Shown: piece after piece, positions 18,636-27,151 of the stretch
Numbering within the stretch: the first letter of the stretch is position 1
Layout: the number at the start of each line of letters is the position of its first letter
From: JBBRHQ01 sp963815645
GTDB lineage: Bacteria; Actinomycetota; Thermoleophilia; Solirubrobacterales; 70-9
DNA: 64,000 nucleotides
Direction: 5' to 3'
Assembly: GCA_963815645.1 (NCBI GenBank)
Contig: CAWFHL010000001.1
Location: forward strand, 2,356,001-2,420,000
Notes under the pieces: generated by a model
The model's database searches: none
Told to the model about the DNA's origin: nothing
The model's input: the letters and a program-made list of their open reading frames with translations, nothing else
Translations under genes and position numbers: made by a program

Positions 18636-19268
18636 ATGAATGTCAAGGAGGAAGAGGGGCGACCCCCGGAGGGGGGTCGCAAGGCCGAGCAGTCGGAGGC
18701 GACCCGGGCGGCGCTGGTCGCATCCGCTCGACGGCTGTTTGGAGGGCGGGGCTACGCCGCGGTGGGCACCGAAGAGGTTGTGCGGGCCGCCGGCGTCACT
18801 CGTGGCGCCCTCTACCACCACTTCGGGGGCAAGAGCGACCTGCTCGAGGCCGTCTATCGCCAGGTCGAAGAGGAGATCACCGCTCGGATAGCGGAGGAGG
18901 CGCTCGGCTCGGGCGCTTCCGGCCCGCTGGAGTCGATGAAGGCTGGGATCGCGATGTTCATCGACGCCTGCGCGGAGCCCGAGGTGCAGCGGATCGTCCT
19001 GCTCGACGCCCCCGCCGTGCTCGGCTGGGACCGCTGGCGTGAGATCGCCGCCTCCTACGGGCTGGGGTTGATCGAGGCTAGCCTCGAGGCGGCGATCGAT
19101 GCCGGCGAGATCTCCCCGCAGCCGGTGACCCCGCTCGCCCACGTGCTGATCGGTGCGCTCGACGAGGCAGCGATGCTCGTCGCGCGCACGGAGGACGCCG
19201 GGGTGCGCGGGGATGTGACCGCGGTCCTCGAACGGCTCCTTGAGAGCCTCAGGACCCCAGCGCCGTAA
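18636..19268 (+). CDS. TetR-family transcriptional regulator
   Basis: 210-aa regulator with an N-terminal helix-turn-helix: ATRAALVASARRLFGGRGYAAVGTEEVVRAAGVTRGALYHHFGGKSDLLEAVY (residues about 22-75) is a classic TetR DNA-binding domain ending in the YHHFGGK turn. The C-terminal half is a helical ligand domain (VLLDAPAVLGWDRWREI). ATG 18636 is preceded by a consensus-like promoter that leaves almost no leader; the AAGGAGG at 18645 lies inside the gene, not before it. It is divergent from the alpha/beta hydrolase, so it probably represses that gene and itself. The 3' end overlaps the convergent GGDEF gene by 20 bp. Confidence 0.93.
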   Translation: MNVKEEEGRPPEGGRKAEQSEATRAALVASARRLFGGRGYAAVGTEEVVRAAGVTRGALYHHFGGKSDLLEAVYRQVEEEITARIAEEALGSGASGPLESMKAGIAMFIDACAEPEVQRIVLLDAPAVLGWDRWREIAASYGLGLIEASLEAAIDAGEISPQPVTPLAHVLIGALDEAAMLVARTEDAGVRGDVTAVLERLLESLRTPAP

Positions 19269-21339
19269 GCCCGCCCAGCGCCCGCCGGGGGACGGGGCCC
19301 GTCCGCCGCACCGGCGCGCCGGAAGCCTCGGCCTCGGCGCCGACCGGCGCCGTCAGCTCGGCGCAGACGGCCTCGACCACCGCGGGGTCGAACTGGCCGC
19401 CGGCACAGAAGCGCAGCTCCTCGATCGCCTCGGCGGCGCTGTGCGCCTCCGAGTAGGGGCGCTCGGTGGTGATCGCGTAGAAGGCGTCGCAGGCGAAGAC
19501 GATCCGGGAGGCGAGGGGGATCTCGTCGCCAGCCAGCTCGTCGGGGTAGCCGGTGCCGTCGAAGCGCTCGTGGCTGGAGCGGACGATCGGGGCCACCGGG
19601 GCCAGCGAGGGCGCCGCGGCGATGATCCGCTCCCCGAAGATCGTGTGGCGCTCGATGAAGCGGCGCTCCTCGGTGTCCAGCGGCCCGGGCTTGCGGAGGA
19701 TCGCGTCGGGGATCGCCATCTTGCCGATGTCGTGCAGCTGGGCAGCCCGGTGCAGCAGCGTCAGCTCACTGGCCTCGAAGCCGAGCCGCTGCCCGATCTT
19801 GATCGCCAACCCGGCGACGCTGTGGCCGTGGCGCCCGAGCTCGGGCTGGCGCTCCTCGAGCGCCTGCAGCAGGGCCTCCTCGACCTGGCTCCCGGCCGAG
19901 ATCCGGCCGGAGTCCTTGCGCTCGTACATTCGCACGTCGGCCGTCTGCAGCGCAGCCGTCGGGTGGGCTGCCTCCTCGGGGATCAGGACGCGGCCCCATG
20001 AGCTGGTCACCTGAAAGCCGCTGCCGTCCTCCCGCAGCGCCTCCTCGGCGGCGGCGACCGCGGCGGCGAAGCGCTCGGGCTCACAGGGCAGCAGGACGCA
20101 GAACTCGTCCCCGCCGATCCGGTAGGCGGAGCCGTAGGGGCTGACCGCATCCCCGAGCGCCCGGCCTAGGCGGCTCAGCAGGGCGTCACCGGCCGGGTGC
20201 CCGAAGGTGTCGTTGTAGAGCTTGAAGCCGTCGAGGTCGAAGAGCAGCAGCGCGACCGGCTCGTCCGAGGTGGCCGAACGGCACTCGCGGGCCAGGTCCG
20301 TCTGCATGCGGCTGCGGCTGCCGAGCGTCGTCAGAGGGTCCGTCTGGGCCCGCTCGAGCAGGTTCTGGTTCTGGCGCACGCTGGCGGCGAGCCGGGCGAG
20401 GATTGCGATCACAGTGGCCGCTCCGAGCAATACTGAGAGCCCGCTGGCGGGGGAGAGGTAGTGCATGACCAGCAGGCCGACGAAGATCGCGCCGAAGATC
20501 ACCGGGACCATCAGCTCCCGCCAGCCGTCGAGCCCGACGAAGGAGCGGGAGGGCCGCACCTCCGACTGCCAGGCGGCGACCCCGAGAGCCGAGGCCGAGA
20601 GCAGGTAGACGGGCTCGGTCCAATCGCCGGACGCGGCGCTGAGGCTTGCCGACTCGAAGCTGAAGCCGATGTCGGCGATCGCGGTCGCCGCCAAACCGAA
20701 CAGCAGCATCGTCCAGGTCCTCCCGGGCCGCCAGCCGGTGAGCGCGATCACGCCGACCACCGCGCTGAGCAGGACGATGTCGAGGAGCGGGTAGGTGAGG
20801 TTGACGATCACCTCGGCCTGGGTCCCGCTGGTGCGGTCAGCGACGAAGTCGAAGATGAAGGTCGTCCCCAGCGCGGCGGTCCCCAGGGCGGCGACCAGCG
20901 CGTCCATCCAGAGGCGCGGGTCGATCTCCCTGATCCTGGCTCGCACCAGCAGCCAGAGGCCGGCTAGGAGCAGCGGGTAGAGCGCCAGGTAGCCGACGTC
21001 CGACGGCGAGGGGGTGGGCGGCGAGGGATCGTGGAAGTAAAACCAGGTCCAGTAGCTCTCGCCGGCCGCCCAGGCGAGGATGCCCGCGCCGATCAGCACC
21101 CAGGCCGAACGCTCCCTCGGCGTGTATGCGGCCCGCGCCAGGCAGGCGACGCCGGCGGTGATCACGACGATGTCGTAGATCGGCCCACCCACCGCGAAGG
21201 CGAGATCCTCGCCGCCGATCCCGGCAATGTCGAAGACCGCGATCAGGCAGGTGGACCCGAACAGCCCCAGGCCGAGCCGGCGGCGGATCTTGGCCGCATG
21301 GCGCTCGTAGCGCTCGCTGCTCTCGGATGCGCTCGGCAC
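19249..21339 (-). CDS. Membrane-bound GGDEF + HD-GYP c-di-GMP enzyme
   Basis: About 696 aa. Residues 1 to about 325 hold roughly eight TM helices (LFGSTCLIAVFDIAGIG, IYDIVVITAGVACLA, VIFGAIFVGLLVMHYL) with no recognised sensor motif. A diguanylate cyclase domain follows (DPLTTLGSRSRM near 333, intact AYRIGGDEFCVLLP near 409), then an HD-GYP phosphodiesterase (HDIGKMAIPDAIL near 534, SHERFDGTGYPD near 596). Both sites look catalytically competent, so it could make and break c-di-GMP. The inhibitory RxxD I-site before GGDEF is absent (VSPYGSAYRIGGDEF). The start is taken as GTG 21339 because longer frames run into the divergent rpmE; Shine-Dalgarno spacing is poor, so it may differ slightly. 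Confidence 0.9.
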   Translation of the reverse strand: MPSASESSERYERHAAKIRRRLGLGLFGSTCLIAVFDIAGIGGEDLAFAVGGPIYDIVVITAGVACLARAAYTPRERSAWVLIGAGILAWAAGESYWTWFYFHDPSPPTPSPSDVGYLALYPLLLAGLWLLVRARIREIDPRLWMDALVAALGTAALGTTFIFDFVADRTSGTQAEVIVNLTYPLLDIVLLSAVVGVIALTGWRPGRTWTMLLFGLAATAIADIGFSFESASLSAASGDWTEPVYLLSASALGVAAWQSEVRPSRSFVGLDGWRELMVPVIFGAIFVGLLVMHYLSPASGLSVLLGAATVIAILARLAASVRQNQNLLERAQTDPLTTLGSRSRMQTDLARECRSATSDEPVALLLFDLDGFKLYNDTFGHPAGDALLSRLGRALGDAVSPYGSAYRIGGDEFCVLLPCEPERFAAAVAAAEEALREDGSGFQVTSSWGRVLIPEEAAHPTAALQTADVRMYERKDSGRISAGSQVEEALLQALEERQPELGRHGHSVAGLAIKIGQRLGFEASELTLLHRAAQLHDIGKMAIPDAILRKPGPLDTEERRFIERHTIFGERIIAAAPSLAPVAPIVRSSHERFDGTGYPDELAGDEIPLASRIVFACDAFYAITTERPYSEAHSAAEAIEELRFCAGGQFDPAVVEAVCAELTAPVGAEAEASGAPVRRTGPVPRRALGGLTALGS

Positions 21340-21381
21340 CCTCTCGATATCGGCAGGACCCCCGCTAGACTTCACCGCCCA

Positions 21382-21597
21382 ATGAAGACCGAAATCCACC
21401 CCGAGTACACGCTCTCCAACGTCCACTGCTCCTGCGGGAACCAGTTCTACACCCGCTCGACCTCGCCCGACCTGCACGTCGAGCTCTGCTCCGCTTGCCA
21501 CCCCTTCTACACCGGCAAGCAGAAGCTGGTCGACACCGGTGGGCGGGTCGAGCGCTTTCAGAGGCGCGCCGCGAAACGCGCCAAGGCTAGGACCTAG
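21382..21597 (+). CDS. rpmE: 50S ribosomal protein L31
   Basis: 71-aa L31 of the zinc-binding (C+) type: MKTEIHPEYTLSNVHCSCGNQ supplies the first CxC pair and ELCSACHPFYTGKQKLVDT the CxxC. FYTGKQK and the basic C-terminal tail are typical. A TAGACT hexamer at 21366-21371 lies 10 nt before ATG 21382 with no Shine-Dalgarno between, so the mRNA may be near-leaderless. It opens the conserved block rpmE-DUF1385-prfA-prmC-tsaC-glyA found in many Gram-positive lineages. Confidence 0.98.
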   Translation: MKTEIHPEYTLSNVHCSCGNQFYTRSTSPDLHVELCSACHPFYTGKQKLVDTGGRVERFQRRAAKRAKART

Positions 21598-21603
21598 CCC
21601 CCG

Positions 21604-22617
21604 GTGGACGGGGGAGGCAGCGACCCCGCCGGCACCCTGGGCGCGACGAGGGGGGAGGCGCGCAACGGCGCCGACCCGATGCGGATGCCCGACGGCGCCC
21701 TGGTCGCCAAGCGAGACGCGCCGGTCGGCGGGCAGGCGGTGCTCGAGGGGGTGATGATGCGCGGGATCTCCGTCTGGGCGGTGGCGGTTCGCACCCCGGA
21801 GGAGGAGATCGACGTCACCTCCGAGCCGCTGGTCTCCTGGGCGAAGCGCCATCGATTGCTGCGGCTGCCCATCGTCCGCGGGGTGGTCGCGCTTGCCGAG
21901 TCGATGAAGATCGGCTTTCGCGCCCTGGCGATCTCGGCAAACGCGCAACTCGACCCCGAGGAGCAGGAGGAGATCGGCGGCTTCACCTGGGGAGTGACGA
22001 TCGTCTTCTCCCTGCTGCTCGCGGTCGGCCTTTTCTTCCTGATCCCGGTCGGGGCCACCAGTCTGATCAAGGACCAGCTCGGCTCGCCATTCCTCTTCTG
22101 GCTGGTCGAGGGCGTCCTGCGGACGGCGATCTTCATCGGCTATATCGTCCTGATCAGCCGCCTTTCCGACCTACGCCGGGTGTTCGAGTACCACGGCGCC
22201 GAGCACAAGACGATCTCCTGCTATGAGGCCGAGGACGAGCTGGTCCCGGCCCGCGCCAAGCTGTACTCCCGCCTCCACCCTCGTTGCGGTACCAGCTTCC
22301 TGCTGATCGTCATGGTGCTGGCGATCTTCGTCTTCGCCCCGATCGGCCTCCCGGCCTGGTACTGGCTGCTGCTCTCCCGTCTGCTCGGCATCCCGCTGAT
22401 CGCAGGCCTCTCCTACGAGGTGATCAAGTGGGCCGGCAAGCACCGACGCAAGGGCTGGGTTCGGGTCCTGATGTGGCCCGGGCTGATGCTGCAGAACCTG
22501 ACCACCCGCGAGCCGGACGAGAGCCAGCTCGCGGTCGCGATCGCGGCGCTCGAGGCGGTGCTGGCGGTCGAGAGCCCGCTCGAGGAAGAGGCCTCCCCGA
22601 TAGAGATCGTCGCCTGA
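21604..22617 (+). CDS. DUF1385 (YqhQ-like) membrane protein
   Basis: 337-aa DUF1385 member. The family hallmarks GGQAVLEGVMMRG, VFEYHGAEHKTISCYE and LHPRCGTSFL are present, with three to four TM helices (WGVTIVFSLLLAVGLFFLIPVGA, LIVMVLAIFVFAPIGL). The HGAEHK and HPRCG motifs suggest a metal or catalytic site, but the function is not established. The start is GTG 21604, six bases after rpmE; an internal ATG at 21679 is an alternative that drops a Gly-rich leader. Position between rpmE and prfA is common in this family. Confidence 0.92.
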   Translation: MDGGGSDPAGTLGATRGEARNGADPMRMPDGALVAKRDAPVGGQAVLEGVMMRGISVWAVAVRTPEEEIDVTSEPLVSWAKRHRLLRLPIVRGVVALAESMKIGFRALAISANAQLDPEEQEEIGGFTWGVTIVFSLLLAVGLFFLIPVGATSLIKDQLGSPFLFWLVEGVLRTAIFIGYIVLISRLSDLRRVFEYHGAEHKTISCYEAEDELVPARAKLYSRLHPRCGTSFLLIVMVLAIFVFAPIGLPAWYWLLLSRLLGIPLIAGLSYEVIKWAGKHRRKGWVRVLMWPGLMLQNLTTREPDESQLAVAIAALEAVLAVESPLEEEASPIEIVA

Positions 22618-22716
22618 GCGCCGGCCGCCGCCGGCTCTCTCCTCCCCGACCTCCGACGACGGTCCCACCTGCGGTGGGGAGTGACGGGAGGGCCGCAAAC
22701 GTCACAATCCCTGCCG

Positions 22717-23790
22717 ATGATCGAGTCGCTCGTGCAACAGATCCAGGACCGGTTTTCCGACCTCGAGGCGCAGATGTCGGACCCCGAGGTGATCGCCGAC
22801 CGGGAGCGCTACGCGCAGGTCGGGCGCGACTACCGAGAGCTGGCGCCGGCGCAGGCCCTGGCGCAGGAGTACCTGCGGCTCCGCGACGACCTCGAGGGAG
22901 CGCGGGAGATGCTCGCCGAGGACGGCGAGGACCCCGAGCTGAAGGCGGTGGTCGCCGAGGCCCCGGCGCGGCTCGCGCAATTGGAGGAGGAGATCCGGAT
23001 GGCGATGGTCGAGCGCGATCCCAACGACTCCAAGAACGTCCTGGTCGAAATCAGGGCCGGGACCGGCGGCGACGAGGCGGCGCTGTTTGCGGCGGATCTG
23101 TTCAAGATGCTCACCCGTTACGCCGAGGAGCTGGGCTTCGCGACAGAGGTGATCTCGCAGTCCCCGGCCGAGGTCGGGGGGTTCAAAGAGGTCACCTTCG
23201 GGATCAAGGGCGACGCCGCCTACTCGGTGTTCAAGTACGAGGGCGGCACCCACCGCGTACAGCGCGTCCCCGCAACCGAGTCGCAGGGGCGGATCCACAC
23301 CTCGACCGCGACCGTCGCGGTATTGCCCGAGGCCGAAGAGGTGGAGATCGAGATCGACCCGAACGAGCTCCAGATCGACGTCTACCGCTCCTCCGGCCCC
23401 GGCGGCCAATCGGTCAACACCACCGACTCGGCGGTGCGGATCACCCACCAGCCGACCGGGATCGTGGTCTCGATGCAGGACGAGAAATCCCAGCTCCAGA
23501 ACAAGGAGCGGGCGATGCGGGTGCTGCGGGCGCGGCTCTATGAGCAGAAGCTGGCCGAGCAGCAGGCGGAGATCGCCTCCGAGCGTCGCGCCCAGGTGGG
23601 CAGCGGCGAGCGCTCGGAGAAGATCCGCACCTACAACTTCCCCCAGGGCCGGGTCACCGATCACCGGATCAAGCACACCTCCCACGACCTCGACGGGGTG
23701 CTGGGCGGGAACCTGGGCGGGTTCACCGACGCGCTCGCCGCCGAGGAGAAGCGCCGGCGGCTGGAGGCGCAGGCCGCCGATGCCCGCTGA
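22717..23790 (+). CDS. prfA: Peptide chain release factor 1
   Basis: 357-aa class I release factor reading UAA/UAG. The GGQ motif that triggers peptidyl-tRNA hydrolysis is in SSGPGGQSVNTTDSAVRI. The codon-recognition region has RVPATESQGRIHTSTATV, the PxT type of RF1, in contrast to the SPF of prfB in this window. ATG 22717 gives the usual MIESLVQQIQDRFSDLEAQM start; an in-frame GTG at 22681 is less likely. The 3' end overlaps prmC by 11 nt, fitting the classic pair in which PrmC methylates the GGQ glutamine. Confidence 0.98.
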   Translation: MIESLVQQIQDRFSDLEAQMSDPEVIADRERYAQVGRDYRELAPAQALAQEYLRLRDDLEGAREMLAEDGEDPELKAVVAEAPARLAQLEEEIRMAMVERDPNDSKNVLVEIRAGTGGDEAALFAADLFKMLTRYAEELGFATEVISQSPAEVGGFKEVTFGIKGDAAYSVFKYEGGTHRVQRVPATESQGRIHTSTATVAVLPEAEEVEIEIDPNELQIDVYRSSGPGGQSVNTTDSAVRITHQPTGIVVSMQDEKSQLQNKERAMRVLRARLYEQKLAEQQAEIASERRAQVGSGERSEKIRTYNFPQGRVTDHRIKHTSHDLDGVLGGNLGGFTDALAAEEKRRRLEAQAADAR

Positions 23791-24638
23791 GCCCGCCGAG
23801 CCGAACCTTCGGTCCGGAGGGACGGCCATCGCCGAGGCGCTTCAGGCGGCTACCGAGGCGCTGGCGGCGGCCGGGGTCGAGACGCCCGGCCTCGATGCGT
23901 CGGTGCTGCTCGGCGCGGCCACCGGCTTGGAGCGTGCCCGCATCGTCGGCCGCGCCTGAGCGGGAGCTGTCTGCGCCCGCGGCGCGCGGCAGTTCGCGGC
24001 GATGGTGCGGCGGCGGCTGCGGCGCGAGCCGGTCGCCTACATCCTCGGTGCCAAGGGCTTCCGGCGGATCGAGGTCGCGGTCGACCGGCGGGTGCTGATC
24101 CCGCGCCCGGAGAGCGAGCTGCTGGTCGAGGTCGCGCTCGAGCTCGGACCCGCCACGGTGCTCGACGTCGGCACCGGCTCGGGCGCCGTGGCGCTGGCGA
24201 TCGCGGACGAGCTGCCCGGCTGCGAGGTGACCGCAACCGACACCTCGGCCGCGGCGCTGGAGGTGGCGCGCGCCAACGCCCGCCGCCTCGGGCTCGACGG
24301 CGCGGTGAGGTTCGTGGAGGGCTCCGTGCCCGGAGGGCGAGACGTTCGACCTCGCCGTCGCCAACCTCCCCTACGTCGCCGACGACCGAGCGCGCCTCGC
24401 TCCCGCCCGAGATCTCATCCTGGGAGCCGGCCGAGGCCCTGTTCGCCGGCGACGACGGCCTCGATGCGCTCCGCGAGGTCCTGCCCCGCCTCGAGGGCGT
24501 GGCGGCGACGATCGCGCTCGAGGTCGGCGCCGGCCAGGCGGAGGCGGTCGCCGCGCTCGCGGCGATAGCGGCTTCGGCTCGCCCGAGACCCGCAGGGACC
24601 TCTCCGGGATCGAGCGAGTGGTGGTGGCGAGGCGATGA
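23780..24638 (+). pseudogene. prmC: Release factor glutamine methyltransferase, several frameshifts
   Basis: SAM-dependent N5-glutamine methyltransferase for the GGQ motif of release factors. Pieces in different frames fit one protein of about 285 aa: MPAEPAEPNLRSGG...LDASVLLGAATGLERARIVGR, then ERELSAPAAR, then MVRRRLRREPVAYILGAKGF...IPRPESELLVEVALELG...VLDVGTGSGAVALAIADEL, then FDLAVANLPYV (the NPPY-type motif), then GIERVVVARR with stop 24636-24638. At least five indels are needed, near 23954, 23985, 24339, 24385 and 24575. As the gene is normally needed for full release-factor activity, consensus error is likelier than true loss. The start overlaps prfA; the stop overlaps tsaC (ATGA). Confidence 0.85.
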
Positions 24639-25276
24639 GCGAGACGGTCTCGGTCGAGCGCGACGGGGCCGGCGAGGCGCGCGCCGCGCTCGAGCGCTGC
24701 ATCGCATCGGGCGGGGTGGCGGTGTTCCCTGCCGACGGCCTCTACGGGCTCGCCTGCGACCCGCTCGACGCCGCGGCGATCGAGCGGATCCACCGGATCA
24801 AGGGCCGCGACGACGGCAAGCCCTCGGCGGTCATGTACTTCTCGCCGCTCGCGATGCGCGAGGTGCGTCGAGAGACTCGGCCCGCGCACCCGCGGGGCGG
24901 TGGCGGCGCTGATGCCCGGCCCGGTGACCCTGGTGGTCGCCAATCCGGAGCGCCGCTACCCGCTCGCCTGCCGGGAGGACGCCGAGCGGCTCGGGCTGCG
25001 GTTGATCGGTGGGCCGCTCGCGGGCGCGCCTGTGCCCGTCTTCCAGACCAGCGCCAACCGCAGCGGTGAGCCGGCGCCTTGCGCGCTTCGCGCGAGATCG
25101 ATCCCGGTGCTTCGGGCCGCCGCCGACCTGGCGATCGACGGTGGTGAGTTGGCAGGGACGCCCTCGACCGTGGTCGATCTGTCGCGGCTCGATCAGCGAG
25201 GGGGAGTGGACGCGTGCTGCGCGAGGGGGGATGCCCGAGGCGGAGCTTCGCGGAGGTTCTGGCCAGGCCCGGTTAG
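24635..25276 (+). pseudogene. tsaC: Threonylcarbamoyl-AMP synthase (Sua5/YciO/YrdC), several frameshifts
   Basis: Makes L-threonylcarbamoyl-AMP for the universal t6A37 tRNA modification. The N-terminal part reads ERCIASGGVAVFPADGLYGLACDPLD...IHRIKGRDDGKPSAVMYFSPL, the family KxR/S-type substrate site. Later parts in another frame read VAALMPGPVTLVVANP, VPVFQTSANRSGEP and GTPSTVVDLSRL, all hallmarks. Removing six single extra bases (one near 24874, three in 25079-25114, two near 25195-25213) restores a 211-aa protein ending RRSFAEVLARPG at TAG 25276. The extra bases are mostly outside homopolymers. The essential function argues for sequence error. The TAG overlaps the TAA of the convergent gene. 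Confidence 0.85.
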
Positions 25277-25681
25277 CGAGCGGACCTGAAGGCCGCCCGG
25301 GCCTCCTCGACAGAGGTGAAGATGTTGACCCGGTAGGCCATCTGCGTCGCGCACCTCCCAGACGAGGACCACCTCCTGGGAGACCTCGATCCCGGTGCTC
25401 CGCCCCCTGCCCCGCAGGACCGACGGTGTTGAGCACACTGCCCGTCGCCGAGGTCCTCGAACTCGCGGCCGACGAACTCGACTTCCTCCATGCCGTCGCC
25501 GAAGGAGTCCCAGTAGCGGCGCATCCCCTCTCGCCCGCGGTAGGTGTCGGGCTCGGCGGCCAGCCCCGGCGGGCGTGGTCATCTCGAACTCCGGGTGGAT
25601 CAGCGCCAGCAGGCCCTCGACGCCCTCGCGGGCCAGCGTCTCGAACCCGGATCGGACCATCTCGACGTCGGCCGCCGACAT
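25273..25681 (-). pseudogene. NTF2/SnoaL-like small protein, several frameshifts
   Basis: Begins MSAADVEMVRSGFETLAREGVEGLLALIHPEFEMTTPAG and resumes as YRGREGMRRYWDSFGDGMEEVEFVGREFEDLGDG, then TGIEVSQEVVLVWEVRD and AYRVNIFTSVEEARAAFRSAR, which together give a typical NTF2-like cone-fold protein of about 134 aa. Four single extra bases must be removed. Such proteins are often small enzymes or ligand binders; no catalytic residue stands out. TACCCT lies 7 nt before ATG 25681 (minus strand) and no Shine-Dalgarno is seen. It converges on tsaC with a 4-bp overlap. Confidence 0.7.
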
Positions 25682-25733
25682 GGCCGGAAGGGTAGCCCGG
25701 AGGGCTCGGGTCCCATTGCTATGGTCGGGCGCG

Positions 25734-27020
25734 ATGAGCCAGGAGCTGCCCGAGGATTTCCACAACGCGCCGCTGGCCGAGGTCGACCCCGAGATCGCCG
25801 CCGTCCTCGAGGGCGAGCTGCGCCGCCAGCAGGGGACGCTGGAGATGATCGCCTCGGAGAACTTCGTCCCCGCGCGCCGTGCTCGAGGCCGACCGGCTCG
25901 GTGCTCACCAACAAGTACGCGGAGGGCTATCCCGGCCGTCGCTACTACGGCGGCTGCGAGGAGGTCGACGTCGCCGAGCAGCTGGCGATCGACCGGGCAC
26001 AGGGAGCTGTTCGGCGCCGAGCACGTCAACGTCCAGCCCCACGCGGGCGCCCAGGCGAACAACGCCGCCTACATGGCGCTGATCGAGCCCGGCGACACGA
26101 TCATGGGCCTGGCGCTCGACCACGGGGGGCACCTCACCCACGGGATGAAGCTGAACGTCTCGGGCAAGCTCTATGAGGTCGTCGCCTACCACGTCGGCCG
26201 CGAGGACCTGCTGGTCGACATGGAGGAGGTCGAGCGGCTCGCCAACGAGCACCGCCCGAAGCTGATCGTCGCCGGATGGTCGGCCTATCCGCGCCAGCTC
26301 GACTTCGCCGCCTTCCGAGAGATCGCCGACTCGGTCGGCGCCCGGCTGATGGTCGACATGGCGCACTTCGCCGGCCTGGTCGCGGCCGGCGAGCACCCCA
26401 ACCCGGTCGATCACGCGGACGTCGTCACCACGACCATCCACAAGACGCTCTGCGGACCGCGCAGCGGGATGATCCTCTGCCGCGAGGAGTACGCGAAGGA
26501 CATCGACCGCTCGGTCTTCCCGGGGCAGCAGGGCGGGCCGCTGATGCACGTGATCGCCGCCAAGGCGGTGGCCCTGGGGATCGCCTCGAGCGAGCCGTTC
26601 CGCGCCCGCCAGCGGCAGACGATCGCCAACGCCCGCGCCCTGGCCGAGGGCCTCCAGGCCGGCGGGGTCGAGGTGCTCACCGGCGGCACCGACGTCCATC
26701 TCGTGCTCGTCGACCTGACCCCGACCGGGCTCGACGGAAAGACCGCCGAGTCGCGCCTCGAGGAGGTCGGGATCACCGTCAACCGCAACGCGATCCCGTT
26801 CGACGAGCGGCCGCCGATGAACCCCTCGGGGCTGCGAATCGGGACACCGGCGCTGACCACCCGCGGCCTGCTCGAGGACGACCTGCGCGAGGTCGCGGCG
26901 GTGATCGCCGCCGCGCTCGGCGACGATTTCGAGGCGCAGCGGGCGTCGCTGTCGGAGCGAACCCGCGCCCTGATGGACCGATACCCGCTCTACCCCCAGC
27001 TGTCGCCTGCCTCCGTCTGA
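25734..27020 (+). CDS. glyA: Serine hydroxymethyltransferase, compensated frameshifts near the N-terminus
   Basis: PLP enzyme interconverting serine and glycine with tetrahydrofolate, feeding one-carbon metabolism. The PLP-binding lysine is in VVTTTIHKTLCGPRSGM; DHGGHLTHGMKLNVSGK, MVDMAHFAGLVAAGEHPNPV and TVNRNAIPFDERPPMNPSGLRIGTPA are family blocks. Between about 25873 and 26003 the literal frame is wrong. The alternative frame gives GSVLTNKYAEGYPGRRYYGGC, and removing three extra bases (near 25874, 25889 and 26002) restores 427 aa. Because the net shift is zero the ORF stays open, but about 40 conserved residues would be mistranslated as written. ATG 25734 has TATGGT 8 nt upstream and no Shine-Dalgarno. 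Confidence 0.93.
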   Translation: MSQELPEDFHNAPLAEVDPEIAAVLEGELRRQQGTLEMIASENFVPARRARGRPARCSPTSTRRAIPAVATTAAARRSTSPSSWRSTGHRELFGAEHVNVQPHAGAQANNAAYMALIEPGDTIMGLALDHGGHLTHGMKLNVSGKLYEVVAYHVGREDLLVDMEEVERLANEHRPKLIVAGWSAYPRQLDFAAFREIADSVGARLMVDMAHFAGLVAAGEHPNPVDHADVVTTTIHKTLCGPRSGMILCREEYAKDIDRSVFPGQQGGPLMHVIAAKAVALGIASSEPFRARQRQTIANARALAEGLQAGGVEVLTGGTDVHLVLVDLTPTGLDGKTAESRLEEVGITVNRNAIPFDERPPMNPSGLRIGTPALTTRGLLEDDLREVAAVIAAALGDDFEAQRASLSERTRALMDRYPLYPQLSPASV

Positions 27021-27032
27021 GCTTCGGGGGGT

Positions 27033-27140
27033 GAGCAGGGTGGGCATCACCGCCGCACGCCCGGACGCGAAGCGGAGGCGGATTTGGTGATCGGGAGCAG
27101 GGTGGGCATCACCGCCGCACGCCCGGACGCGAAGCGGAGG
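27033..27140 (+). repeat. Tandem pair of a 46-bp repeat with the same GGACGCGAAGCGGAGG core
   Basis: Two copies (27033-27078 and 27095-27140, 62 bp apart) of GAGCAGGGTGGGCATCACCG through CCCGGACGCGAAGCGGAGG, separated by 16 bp. The second copy ends 11 nt before ATG 27152 and supplies its GGAGG. The core matches the tandem repeat at 2745-2822. Confidence 0.85.
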
Positions 27141-27151
27141 ACGTGCGGCTG

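Noticed and set aside
23780..25276. Programmed frameshifting in prmC and tsaC
   Set aside because: Many independent indels at unrelated sequences, no shared slippery motif, and they extend into neighbouring genes on both strands. Consensus error fits better.
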